Assembly: GCA_002255985.1 (NCBI GenBank) | Contig: NKIR01000003.1 | Coordinates: forward strand, 186,001 to 250,000 | Length of the DNA stretch: 64,000 bases | Origin: Sphingomonadaceae bacterium PASS1 | GTDB taxonomy: Bacteria > Pseudomonadota > Alphaproteobacteria > Sphingomonadales > Sphingomonadaceae | Direction of reading: 5' to 3' | Part shown: positions 9,861-17,666 of the stretch, piece after piece | How positions within the stretch are numbered: position 1 is the stretch's first letter | How the letters are laid out: the number at the start of each line of letters is the position of its first letter | The notes under the pieces: generated by a model | What the model was told of the DNA's origin: nothing | Databases searched by the model: none | What the model saw: only the letters and a program-made list of their open reading frames with translations | Program-made: the position numbers and the translations under genes

Positions 9861-10829
9861 ATGACACTGCAAATTTTGATGATCGCCGCTGGAACGATAT
9901 TGTTCTTTGTTCTGGGGGCACTCGCCTTCACAGAGCCCAATAGCGGCAAGGCGACGACACGCCGTCTTAGCGCTGTCAAAATGCGCCATTCGGACAGTGC
10001 CGATGCGCGCGTGGAGCAGCAAATGCGCAAAGCCGTTGCGGCGCGTCGCCCGCTCATTTTTGCCGAAGGTCAGCATATCAGCCGCGCCGACAAGGTCCGC
10101 CTTCGTCTGGCACAGACCGGCCATAAATGGACATTGCAACAATATATGTCTGCATCGGGCGGCCTTAGTTTTGTCGTCATGGCCATTCTCTTGCTTAAGG
10201 GCGCTCCCTTTTTTCTGGCTGTATTTGGTGCACTGCTGGTTGGTGCTGGCTTGCCGCACATGGTCATCAATTTCCTGATGGCGCGGCGTATCAATAAGTT
10301 CACCGCAAGCTTTCCTGACGCCATCGAACTTTTGGTGCGCGGCTTGAAATCGGGCCTACCCGTGAGCGAAACGCTTGGGGTGATTTCAAAGGAAATTCCT
10401 GGCCCCGTAGGCGAAGAATTCAAACTGGTCGTCGAGAAAATCAAAATCGGCAAAAGCATGGAAGATGCGCTGCAGGAAACCGCTGACCGGCTTGGCACTG
10501 CCGAATTCCAGTTTTTCGTTATCACCTTGGCCATTCAGCGCGAAACGGGCGGTAACCTGGCCGAAACACTCGCAAACCTTGCGGATGTTTTGCGCAAGCG
10601 TGCGCAGATGAAGCTCAAAATTCGGGCTATGTCGTCTGAATCGAAGGCATCGGCCTACATCGTCGGGTCGCTGCCGTTTTTCGTGTTCGGCATGGTCTGG
10701 ATGGTCAACCAGAAATATCTCGCTGGCTTCTTCTACGAACCACGCCTGATGATCGCCGGTATCGGCGGTGCATTGTGGATGTCGATGGGCGTTTTCGTAA
10801 TGGCCAAAATGGTCAATTTCGAAATTTAA
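9861..10829 (+). CDS. tadB: Tad pilus inner-membrane platform protein TadB
   Basis: A 322-residue GspF-type membrane protein. It has hydrophobic segments at the N-terminus (LMIAAGTILFFVLGAL), around residues 100-135 and at the C-terminus. The cytoplasmic T2SSF domain reads FPDAIELLVRGLKSGLPVSETL, then AEFQFFVITLAIQRETGGNLAETL. TadB and TadC form the inner-membrane platform on which the CpaF ATPase works. It is followed 21 bases later by tadC, whose ribosome site is GGGGGCAGGA. Confidence 0.92.
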   Translation: MTLQILMIAAGTILFFVLGALAFTEPNSGKATTRRLSAVKMRHSDSADARVEQQMRKAVAARRPLIFAEGQHISRADKVRLRLAQTGHKWTLQQYMSASGGLSFVVMAILLLKGAPFFLAVFGALLVGAGLPHMVINFLMARRINKFTASFPDAIELLVRGLKSGLPVSETLGVISKEIPGPVGEEFKLVVEKIKIGKSMEDALQETADRLGTAEFQFFVITLAIQRETGGNLAETLANLADVLRKRAQMKLKIRAMSSESKASAYIVGSLPFFVFGMVWMVNQKYLAGFFYEPRLMIAGIGGALWMSMGVFVMAKMVNFEI

Positions 10830-10850
10830 GTTGGGGGCAGGATAGCAAAT

Positions 10851-11846
10851 ATGACCAATCCGGGTGGACCTCAACTTTTGGGCATCGACGTTTTGTGGGT
10901 CGCGACATTGCTCTCGGCGGTCGCATGTCTGGCTGTGATGATTGCCATATACTCGGCAGTCACCGTGCGCGACCCCATGGTCAAGCGCGTGAAGGCATTG
11001 AACGAGCGTCGTGAGCAGCTGAAAGCCGGGATCACCGGGACAACATCGAAAAAGCGCGCCAAGCTTGTCCGCAAGACCGAAACAACGGACAAAATGCGCC
11101 AGCTGTTGTCAAAACTTCAGGTTTTGCAGGACGATCAGGTCAAGGCTGTCCAGCAACGGCTCGCGCAAGCGGGCATCCGCCGTAAAGAGCTCGCCGTGAC
11201 CGTCATCTTTAGCCGCATGGTGCTGCCGATCATATTCGGCGGTGGGGCTGGGCTGTGGATTTACGCCCTGGGCGGCATGCCCGACTGGAGCGGGATCAAG
11301 AAATTTGGTGCGTTCGCCACTGCGACTATTTTGAGTTATAAGGCCGCAGACCTTTATCTGTCAAACTTGGTGACGAAACGCACCGATGCCATCCGCAAGG
11401 GTCTTCCAGACGCGCTCGACTTGCTCGTCATTTGCGCAGAGGCTGGCTTGACGGTTGATGCCGCGTTCAACCGCGTGGCAAAAGAACTGGGCCGGGGCTA
11501 TCCCGAATTGGGCGACGAATTTGCTCTCACCGCCATTGAGCTTGGCTTTTTAACCGAACGCCGCGCTGCCTTCGAAAATCTGGCTTACCGCGTCAATCTG
11601 GACTCGATCCGGGGTGTGGTCACGACCATGATACAGACCGAAAAATACGGTACGCCATTGGGATCGGCACTGCGCGTGCTGTCGGCCGAATTCCGGAATG
11701 ACCGGATGATGCGCGCGGAAGAAAAAGCCGCCCGTTTGCCCGCCATTATGACGGTGCCGCTGATCCTTTTCATTCTGCCGACGCTGTTCATCGTTATTTT
11801 AGGACCAGCCGCCTGCTCAATTTCCGACGCGTTTTCGAAACAGTGA
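10851..11846 (+). CDS. tadC: Tad pilus inner-membrane platform protein TadC
   Basis: A 331-residue partner of TadB with the same GspF-type domain: LPDALDLLVICAEAGLTVDAAFNRVA and TTMIQTEKYGTPLGSALRVL. Membrane segments lie near residues 13-33 and 115-160 and at the C-terminus (VPLILFILPTLFIVIL). A basic stretch (TSKKRAKLVRKTE) follows the first segment. It is the last pilus gene here; tadE/F/G pseudopilin genes and flp pilin are not present. It converges on the FAH-family gene 25 bases downstream. Confidence 0.92.
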   Translation: MTNPGGPQLLGIDVLWVATLLSAVACLAVMIAIYSAVTVRDPMVKRVKALNERREQLKAGITGTTSKKRAKLVRKTETTDKMRQLLSKLQVLQDDQVKAVQQRLAQAGIRRKELAVTVIFSRMVLPIIFGGGAGLWIYALGGMPDWSGIKKFGAFATATILSYKAADLYLSNLVTKRTDAIRKGLPDALDLLVICAEAGLTVDAAFNRVAKELGRGYPELGDEFALTAIELGFLTERRAAFENLAYRVNLDSIRGVVTTMIQTEKYGTPLGSALRVLSAEFRNDRMMRAEEKAARLPAIMTVPLILFILPTLFIVILGPAACSISDAFSKQ

Positions 11847-11871
11847 ACGGGGCGGCTTGGCGCCGTCGCCT

Positions 11872-12879
11872 TTAGCCCAAACGAACGGTCTGTTCGATAG
11901 CACCGAAAATGCTGTGGCCAGCGTCGTCGCGGACTTCGATGCGGACGACATCCCCTTCTTGCAGGAACGGCGTGGTCATGTCGCCAGTCGCGATTTTTTC
12001 AACCATGCGCACTTCGGCAAGACAGCTGTAGCCAAGCCCGCCATCGGAAACGGGACGACCGGGGCCGCCATCGGCATCGCGGTTGGACACGGTGCCTGAA
12101 CCAATAATCGACCCTGCCCCCAAATTGCGCGTCTTTGCCAGATGCGCGATCAAGACGCCGAAATCGAATGTGCAGTCATCCGACGCCACGGCCCGGCCAA
12201 ATGGCGCGCCATTCAGATCGACATTCAATGTCCGGTGCAGCTTGCCGCCCTGCCAATGGGCCCCAAGGCTATCGGGCGTAACGAACACCGGTGACAAAGC
12301 ACTGGCGGGTTTAGACTGAACAAAGCCAAAGCCTTTTTCCAGTTCTGCAGGAATAAGATTGCGCAGCGATACGTCGTTCACAAGGCCCACAAGCTTGATA
12401 TGCGCCAGTGCGTCTGCGGGCTGCGTGCCCTTTGGCACATCGCCGGTGACCACCACGATTTCGGCCTCAAGATCGCAACCCCATGCCGGATCCGCCAGCA
12501 TGATGTCGTCGCGCGCGCCCATGAATTCGTCGGACCCGCCCTGATACATCAATGGATCATGCCAAAAGCTTTCGGGCAATACGGCGCCGCGGGCCTTTCG
12601 GACCAGTTCGACATGATTGACATAGGCCGAACCGTCGGCCCACTGATATGCGCGCGGCAACGGGGCGGCAGCGTCATGTTCGTGGAAGCGTTCACGCGGA
12701 ATGACGGCATGTTCCAGATCAGTCGCCAATGCCTCAAGCCGCGGCGCAATATTGTCCCAGTCATCCAGCGCGGCCTGCAATGTCGGCGCGATATGCGCTG
12801 CGTCGGCATACCAGGCGAGATCATTGGAAACGACAACAAGATGACCGTCACGACCCGACTTCAATGAGGCAAGTTTCAT
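11872..12879 (-). CDS. Fumarylacetoacetate hydrolase family protein
   Basis: The 335-residue protein has the FAH fold signatures: metal-site LEAEIVVVTGDVPKG, LVGLVNDVSLRNL, and IGSGTVSNRD near the C-terminus. The N-terminal WYADAAHIAPTLQAAL segment is typical of the proteobacterial two-domain form often found with homogentisate genes. ATG 12879 follows GGAGAGA; upstream in-frame codons lack such a site. Cleavage of fumarylacetoacetate in tyrosine breakdown is inferred from family and from maiA nearby; another acylpyruvate hydrolase role remains possible. TTGC/GCAA inverted repeats lie just upstream. Confidence 0.8.
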   Translation of the reverse strand: MKLASLKSGRDGHLVVVSNDLAWYADAAHIAPTLQAALDDWDNIAPRLEALATDLEHAVIPRERFHEHDAAAPLPRAYQWADGSAYVNHVELVRKARGAVLPESFWHDPLMYQGGSDEFMGARDDIMLADPAWGCDLEAEIVVVTGDVPKGTQPADALAHIKLVGLVNDVSLRNLIPAELEKGFGFVQSKPASALSPVFVTPDSLGAHWQGGKLHRTLNVDLNGAPFGRAVASDDCTFDFGVLIAHLAKTRNLGAGSIIGSGTVSNRDADGGPGRPVSDGGLGYSCLAEVRMVEKIATGDMTTPFLQEGDVVRIEVRDDAGHSIFGAIEQTVRLG

Positions 12880-12895
12880 AATCTCTCTCCAAGTT

Positions 12896-12931
12896 TTGCA
12901 CATCATGCAACGATATTGCTGTTGCGGCAAC
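12896..12931. promoter_or_regulatory. Two inverted repeats, candidate MarR operator
   Basis: TTGCA at 12896-12900 and TGCAA at 12906-12910 form an inverted repeat with a 5-base spacer. Eleven bases later GTTGCGGCAAC (12921-12931) is a second palindrome with the same TTGC/GCAA arms. Both lie 17-52 bases upstream of the FAH-family start and upstream of the divergent C13 peptidase gene. A MarR regulator is encoded 1 kb away. That these are its operator is inference. Confidence 0.45.
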
Positions 12932-12979
12932 TGCGACTCTGCGTTTAGACATATGCGCATGGGATTGGGGCTCGCCAAA

Positions 12980-13939
12980 ATGCGAACGGTTCAAGCAAGT
13001 GCCTTGGCGCTTGCTCTTCTCGTCTCCGGATCCGCGTACAGCCAGCAAAGCACCTTTAGCACCGCAGAGGCCGGGAAAAATGGCTGGGCGATGGAGCAGA
13101 ACCGTTCTGCCAGCTGGTATCTTTCGCAACACAAGCGGATCGCCACCGCGATAGCAAATCTGCAGCCGCAAAAGCCCGGTGTCGTGGACGCCTATGTCAT
13201 TTCGATTGGACTCGACTCCGACGCCGTGTTCGGACGGGAATCGTCTGAAGCGGCGAAGGTTCTGGCGCGCCGCTATGGCGCAACGGGCAAAACGCTTTTC
13301 CTCACCGCTGGCGCCAACGATGCGCCGTCGGGCGCACCGCAGGGTTCGCCATCCAATCTTGCCGTCGCGTTGGCCGCCGTTGCAGGGAAAATGGATCTGA
13401 AGGAAGACGTGCTGATTTTATTCGCTACCACCCATGGCGACCCCGTGTCGGGGCTTGCCTATCGTGACGGAAACGATGGTGTCGGCATGATCGCACCGCA
13501 GCGGTTGTCTGCGCTGCTTGATGGCGTGGGCATAAATCGCCGCATGGTTCTGCTCTCCGCTTGCTATTCAGGGATATTCATTCCGTTGCTGACCAATGAC
13601 CAGACCGTCATTGTGACCGCGGCATCGTCGCAACGCACATCGTTCGGCTGCGCACCGGGCAATGACTGGACGTTTTTCGGCGACGCGCTGGTGAACAATG
13701 CCTTACGCAAGCCGCAGAAATTTGATGATGCGATTACCGAGGCGGTTCAGCTTATTTCCCGATGGGAAAATGTGTTGAAGCTTTTGCCGTCACGGCCACA
13801 GGTCTTTGTGGGCGATAATGCACATGTCTGGCTTGACGCGCTTGAACTGAAAATGCCCAAGACCGAAACCCCGAAAATTGGTCGGCCCGCAATCGCCACC
13901 GATTACGAGCGTGCTAGCGAAGATAACCCATCTCGATGA
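12980..13939 (+). CDS. Secreted peptidase C13 (legumain-like) family protein
   Basis: From ATG 12980 the 319-residue protein starts with a signal peptide (MRTVQASALALALLVSGSAYS). The body has the clan CD cysteine peptidase arrangement: a hydrophobic strand ending in the catalytic His (LILFATTHGDP, His152) and a second ending in the catalytic Cys (MVLLSACYSG, Cys195), the spacing seen in legumain and GPI-transamidase relatives. Periplasmic location is expected. The substrate is unknown. Starts at 12953 and 12959 are also open. The 3' end overlaps the convergent MarR gene by 26 bases. Confidence 0.78.
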   Translation: MRTVQASALALALLVSGSAYSQQSTFSTAEAGKNGWAMEQNRSASWYLSQHKRIATAIANLQPQKPGVVDAYVISIGLDSDAVFGRESSEAAKVLARRYGATGKTLFLTAGANDAPSGAPQGSPSNLAVALAAVAGKMDLKEDVLILFATTHGDPVSGLAYRDGNDGVGMIAPQRLSALLDGVGINRRMVLLSACYSGIFIPLLTNDQTVIVTAASSQRTSFGCAPGNDWTFFGDALVNNALRKPQKFDDAITEAVQLISRWENVLKLLPSRPQVFVGDNAHVWLDALELKMPKTETPKIGRPAIATDYERASEDNPSR

Positions 13940-14369
13940 CCCGCGCGCGTAACTGCGCCAGCATGATCTCCAACTGCTTCGCTTCCCCGCTGCCCAATAT
14001 CTTCTCAAGCTCCGCCTCCAACTGCAGGGCCTCAGGCACGATTTGATCATACAGGCTGCGGCCCGCGACCGTCAGGGCCAGATGGTGCGAACGCCCGTCG
14101 CTGCTATTGGGCACACGGCTCACGAGCGCGCGTTCCTCCAGCGTTTTGCACGCACGGTTGACCGTCACCTTGTCCATCGCCGTTGCCGCCACCAACTCGC
14201 GCTGCGTTGCAAACTCCGCCTCGCCCAAAAGCGCCATCACCCGCCATTCGGGCACCTTAAGCGCAAATTTACCGCGATACGCGCGCGCGATCAGGTCGCT
14301 GACCGCGTTTGAGGTAATCGACAATTGATATGGAAGGAAAGCGCTGAGCTTAAGGTTCTTCTGTGGCAT
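13914..14369 (-). CDS. MarR family transcriptional regulator
   Basis: A 151-residue winged-helix regulator. The core follows the MarR pattern: VPEWRVMALLGEAEFATQRELVAATAMDKVTVNRACKTLEERALVSR for the recognition helices and SSDGRSHHLALTVAGRSLYDQI for the wing. ATG 14369 has AGAG upstream; GTG 14378 would add three residues. It is followed in the opposite direction by the C13 peptidase end and preceded by maiA (same strand, 28 bases upstream), so it is probably cotranscribed with maiA. Control of tyrosine/homogentisate genes is an inference from position. Confidence 0.85.
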   Translation of the reverse strand: MPQKNLKLSAFLPYQLSITSNAVSDLIARAYRGKFALKVPEWRVMALLGEAEFATQRELVAATAMDKVTVNRACKTLEERALVSRVPNSSDGRSHHLALTVAGRSLYDQIVPEALQLEAELEKILGSGEAKQLEIMLAQLRARVIEMGYLR

Positions 14370-14405
14370 AAAATTCACTCTGTTGTCGCTTGCACCGTAT
14401 GTTCG

Positions 14406-15038
14406 TCAGTCGGGTTTAACCTGATCCGGATGGGCGGCGATGAAGGCCGGTAAAGCTGTCAGCGCAGCGTCAATCCGGGATAATTTGGGGAACTGGTCAA
14501 ATGGGGTGTCCGCCCGCCGCGCGTTTGCCATTTGCGGGACAAGGCAGACATCGGCAAGGTTTGGCAAATCGCCACCAAATAACCCATCGTCGGGTGCCAT
14601 ATTCTCAAGCGCCGTAAACCCTTGGATGATCCAATGCCGGTACCAACTATCAACGGCCTCCTGCGATTGCCCCATTTCGTCCTTCAAATAACGCAGCACG
14701 CGCAAATTATCGATTGGATGAATATCTGCCGCAATAATCAACGCCTGCGCCAATGTTTTGGCCCGATCCGCAGGTTTGGACGACACCATCGCTGGATCCG
14801 GATATTTGGCATCGAGATAATCGATTATCGCAAGGCTTTGCGTGAGGTCATGACCATCAATCGACAACATGGGGACAAAGCCTTGCGGATTGCGCGCAAC
14901 ATATGCCGGTGCCTTTTGTTCATTTTCCAACAGGCTTGTCGGCACGCTTGTGTAAGGCACATTTTTCAGATTGAGGACGATGCGCACCCGGTAACTTGCC
15001 GAGGAACGCCAATAGTCAAAAAGGGTTATTTCATTCAT
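14406..15038 (-). CDS. maiA: Maleylacetoacetate isomerase (zeta-class glutathione transferase)
   Basis: It isomerises maleylacetoacetate to fumarylacetoacetate with glutathione, the step before FAH in tyrosine/homogentisate breakdown. The 210-residue protein has the zeta-GST active-site motif YWRSSASYRVRI near residue 10, the thioredoxin-fold NPQGFVPML and the SNAIL-like TQSLAIIDYLD. The C-terminal helical domain has IHPIDNLRVLRYL, typical of the family. It shares strand with the MarR gene and, past the opposing C13 gene, with the FAH gene. Homogentisate dioxygenase is not in the window. Confidence 0.93.
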   Translation of the reverse strand: MNEITLFDYWRSSASYRVRIVLNLKNVPYTSVPTSLLENEQKAPAYVARNPQGFVPMLSIDGHDLTQSLAIIDYLDAKYPDPAMVSSKPADRAKTLAQALIIAADIHPIDNLRVLRYLKDEMGQSQEAVDSWYRHWIIQGFTALENMAPDDGLFGGDLPNLADVCLVPQMANARRADTPFDQFPKLSRIDAALTALPAFIAAHPDQVKPD

Positions 15039-15131
15039 GACGTCACAATTAGCATGGCGTCAGTAAAAGGCAAAAGCATTGCAGAACGGCCCGCCCTTGC
15101 ATATGTCTGGCGCAGCTAAAAAGGACCAAAG

Positions 15132-15554
15132 ATGACTGACGTGAAAAAATGGATGACCGCCGCTGGATTATTGATGCTGCCCTTATCGGTGCAGGCGGCT
15201 TCGCCCATTACGGGTCGATGGGTCACGCAAAGCAAGGACGGCGTCGTTGAAGTCTATCCCTGCGGCGAGAATTTATGCGGCAAGCTGTCAAAATTCCTTG
15301 TGGACCCGCCAGCTGGTCCCGGCGCGAAGGACATCAACAATCCCGACAAGGCGCTGCGCAGCCGGACGATATTGGGCATGAATGTTTTGACGGGCTTCAA
15401 AGCGGCTGGCGATGAATGGAAAGGCCAGATTTACGATCCCAAATCGGGCAAAACCTATCGGTCGATCGTCTATAAAGGCAAATCGGGCAATCTCGTCGTC
15501 AAGGGATGTATTGGGCCCTTTTGTCAGGCACAAACATGGACACCGGCGCGTTAA
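15132..15554 (+). CDS. DUF2147 family exported protein
   Basis: A 140-residue protein with signal peptide (MTAAGLLMLPLSVQA-A) and the DUF2147 pattern: GRWVTQSKDGVVEVYPCGENLCGKL, ILGMNVLTGFKAAGDEWKGQIYDPKSGKTY and a C-terminal GCIGPFCQAQTW. Four cysteines in two pairs suggest disulfides in the periplasm. DUF2147 proteins are small beta-barrels of uncertain function. The ATG follows AAGGA. It is a single-gene unit between divergent maiA and the convergent ABC permease. Confidence 0.85.
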   Translation: MTDVKKWMTAAGLLMLPLSVQAASPITGRWVTQSKDGVVEVYPCGENLCGKLSKFLVDPPAGPGAKDINNPDKALRSRTILGMNVLTGFKAAGDEWKGQIYDPKSGKTYRSIVYKGKSGNLVVKGCIGPFCQAQTWTPAR

Positions 15555-15567
15555 AATTCTAACGCAA

Positions 15568-16425
15568 CTAAGAGCGCAATTTCCAGCCCGAACGCAGCAG
15601 CAAGTAACAGATCGTGCCAAGCGCTATGTTCAGCCCAAGCAGCAAAAGCGCGCCAAGAACCACGGGACTGTCTGCGGCACCGATGAAGCCATAACGGAAA
15701 CCCGAAATTGCATAAAAGAACGGATTGGCGTGGCTGATCGCTTGGAATGTCGGCGCCAGCTTATCAACCGAGTAGAACGTGCCCGACAGCAAAGCCGCAG
15801 GCGCAACAACGAAGTTGCTGACCACGGCCGCATGGTCGAATTTCTCCGCCCAGATCGATGTCATAACGCCAATGAGCGCAAGCATCATTGAACCCATCAG
15901 GCCAAACCACAATATGGCCCACATATGCGCAGGGGTGACATGCACGCCGGGCCACAAAACCATCGCGAGCCAGATCGTGCCGCCCACCAGAAAAGCCCGC
16001 GTCACCGCAGCAAATGTAAGCGCGGCCAAAACCTCGGCATTGGACAATGGCGGCATCAGATAATCGACAATCGTGCCCTGCATTTTGCCGACCAGCAATG
16101 AGAAGCTGGAATTGGCAAAGGCGTTTTGCATCATACCCATGATGATGAGGCCAGGTGCGATGAAATCTGCAAAAGCAACGCCCAGAACCTTTGGCTTAAC
16201 GCTTCCCAAAGCCACGGTGAAAATAATCAGATACAACAAGGTCGTGATGGCCGGAGCCCATACCGTTTGCATCTGCACCTTAAAGAAGCGGCGCACTTCT
16301 TTCATATATAGGGTTTGCAGCCCAATCCAGTTTACGTTGCGGATATGCCGTTCGCCGTCGGGCAGTTGCACAACCGGGTTCGCGTCCCTATCTGGGCCAA
16401 GATCGCTTTTATGGTGGATAGTCAT
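15568..16425 (-). CDS. ABC-2 type transporter permease
   Basis: The 285-residue membrane protein has six predicted transmembrane segments (for example TLLYLIIFTVAL, ALIGVMTSIWAEKF, LGALLLLGLNIALGTICYLLL). It carries the ABC-2 signature of drug/polysaccharide exporters: FVVAPAALLSGTFYSVDKLAPTFQAISHANPFFYAISGFRYG. A long hydrophilic N-terminus of about 45 residues precedes the first segment. No ATPase gene adjoins it, so the partner must be encoded elsewhere; substrate unknown. It is divergent from gcrA. Confidence 0.88.
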   Translation of the reverse strand: MTIHHKSDLGPDRDANPVVQLPDGERHIRNVNWIGLQTLYMKEVRRFFKVQMQTVWAPAITTLLYLIIFTVALGSVKPKVLGVAFADFIAPGLIIMGMMQNAFANSSFSLLVGKMQGTIVDYLMPPLSNAEVLAALTFAAVTRAFLVGGTIWLAMVLWPGVHVTPAHMWAILWFGLMGSMMLALIGVMTSIWAEKFDHAAVVSNFVVAPAALLSGTFYSVDKLAPTFQAISHANPFFYAISGFRYGFIGAADSPVVLGALLLLGLNIALGTICYLLLRSGWKLRS

Positions 16426-16516
16426 CGCGCAATCGACTATCGGCTTGCAGGCTTAACCGCAAGGCGCAAATGCGCCGCGACTGCGGTACGACACATTAGA
16501 TATTGGGAAAGTTTCT

Positions 16517-17191
16517 ATGTCCTGGACCGACCAGCGGATTGATCAGTTAAAAGCGCTTTGGGAAAAAGGCCTGACAGCAAGCCAGATTGCCGAAGAGCTT
16601 GGTGGTGTCAGCCGCAATGCCGTGATCGGCAAGGCCCATCGCTTGGGACTAAAATCGCGCCCGTCACCGGTGAAGGCCAACGACACGGATAAAAAAGCCG
16701 CGCCGAAAAAGGCAGCGGCTGCAGCGCCTGTAAAGGCACCTGCACCCGTTGCGCCTGTGCGCCCCCGCGCCGCTGCGCCTTTGGCTGAGCCTCTCGCGCC
16801 AGTGCACGCAGATGACGACGCAGCCGAAGCACCTGCGCCGCGCGCATCGTCGATGCCGCGCATTGTTTCGATCGGACCTGGCGGTTTCATGCGTCAGGGG
16901 CCCGGCGATCAGCAAGCACCCATTCCGCCAGCACCGCCACGCCGCCTTGTCCCTGCAAAGCCAAGCGCGGAAATGGCAGACAAAACGTCGTTGCTGGATT
17001 TGAACGAGCGCATTTGCCGTTGGCCCTTGGGTCACCCCGGTGAAGCCGATTTCCATTTCTGCGGTGTCCCGGTAAACCCCGGTTTTCCTTACTGCGTCGA
17101 ACATTGCGGCCGTGCCTATCAGGCGCAGCTTCCACGCGGTGTGCGCCGTCCGCCACCGCCAATGCCGTTCGGCGGCCCAAGGGTTCGTTAA
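16517..17191 (+). CDS. gcrA: GcrA cell-cycle regulator
   Basis: GcrA is an alphaproteobacterial regulator that binds sigma70 RNA polymerase and acts at CcrM-methylated (GANTC) promoters. The 224-residue protein has the diagnostic N-terminus SWTDQRIDQLKALWEKGLTASQIAEELG followed by SRNAVIGKAHRLGL, the helix-turn-helix. The middle is Ala/Pro/Lys-rich and disordered. The C-terminal domain is ICRWPLGHPGEADFHFCG...PYCVEHCGRAYQ, with the sigma-binding Cys/His residues. The thioesterase gene follows 19 bases later. Confidence 0.97.
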   Translation: MSWTDQRIDQLKALWEKGLTASQIAEELGGVSRNAVIGKAHRLGLKSRPSPVKANDTDKKAAPKKAAAAAPVKAPAPVAPVRPRAAAPLAEPLAPVHADDDAAEAPAPRASSMPRIVSIGPGGFMRQGPGDQQAPIPPAPPRRLVPAKPSAEMADKTSLLDLNERICRWPLGHPGEADFHFCGVPVNPGFPYCVEHCGRAYQAQLPRGVRRPPPPMPFGGPRVR

Positions 17192-17210
17192 GGCTACGGT
17201 GAGATAGAGC

Positions 17211-17594
17211 ATGGATCATCCATTTGCGGATCTCATCGGTTTAACATTAGATCAACAAGGCGGCGGCAGCAGCACATTTTCGCTGTCGGTCGATGATCGG
17301 CATTTAAATCCGCACGGTGTTGTGCATGGCGCTGTCCTCTACGCAATGGCCGATACAGGCATGGGCGCGGCGCTTTATTCGACACTCGGTGCTGGATATG
17401 CGTGCGCGACAATTGATATCTCGATCAGCTATTTCCGGCCAGTCGCGGAGGGCCAGTTGCTGTGCGAAACCGTTTTGGACAATAAGGGCCGAACCATTGC
17501 CCATTTAACCGCCCGTATCACTCAGAATGACAAGTTGGTTGCGCATGCAAGTGGCAATTTCGCCATTATGTCCGCGCCCCCGGAAAGACGCTGA
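17211..17594 (+). CDS. PaaI-type hotdog-fold thioesterase
   Basis: A 127-residue acyl-CoA thioesterase of the 4HBT/PaaI group. The central hotdog helix and active region read HLNPHGVVHGAVLYAMADTGMGAAL, with the family's HGG-like HGA and the acidic residue in ADTGMG. The strand ISYFRPVAEGQLLCE is also typical. Natural acyl-CoA is not evident. It lies between gcrA and parE on the same strand. Confidence 0.88.
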   Translation: MDHPFADLIGLTLDQQGGGSSTFSLSVDDRHLNPHGVVHGAVLYAMADTGMGAALYSTLGAGYACATIDISISYFRPVAEGQLLCETVLDNKGRTIAHLTARITQNDKLVAHASGNFAIMSAPPERR

Positions 17595-17666
17595 TCCGGT
17601 TTATTTCCACAGCCGAGTTTCGTTCGGCTGTTGCGCCGCCAACTCTCCCGCGCCTATAGCATTATT

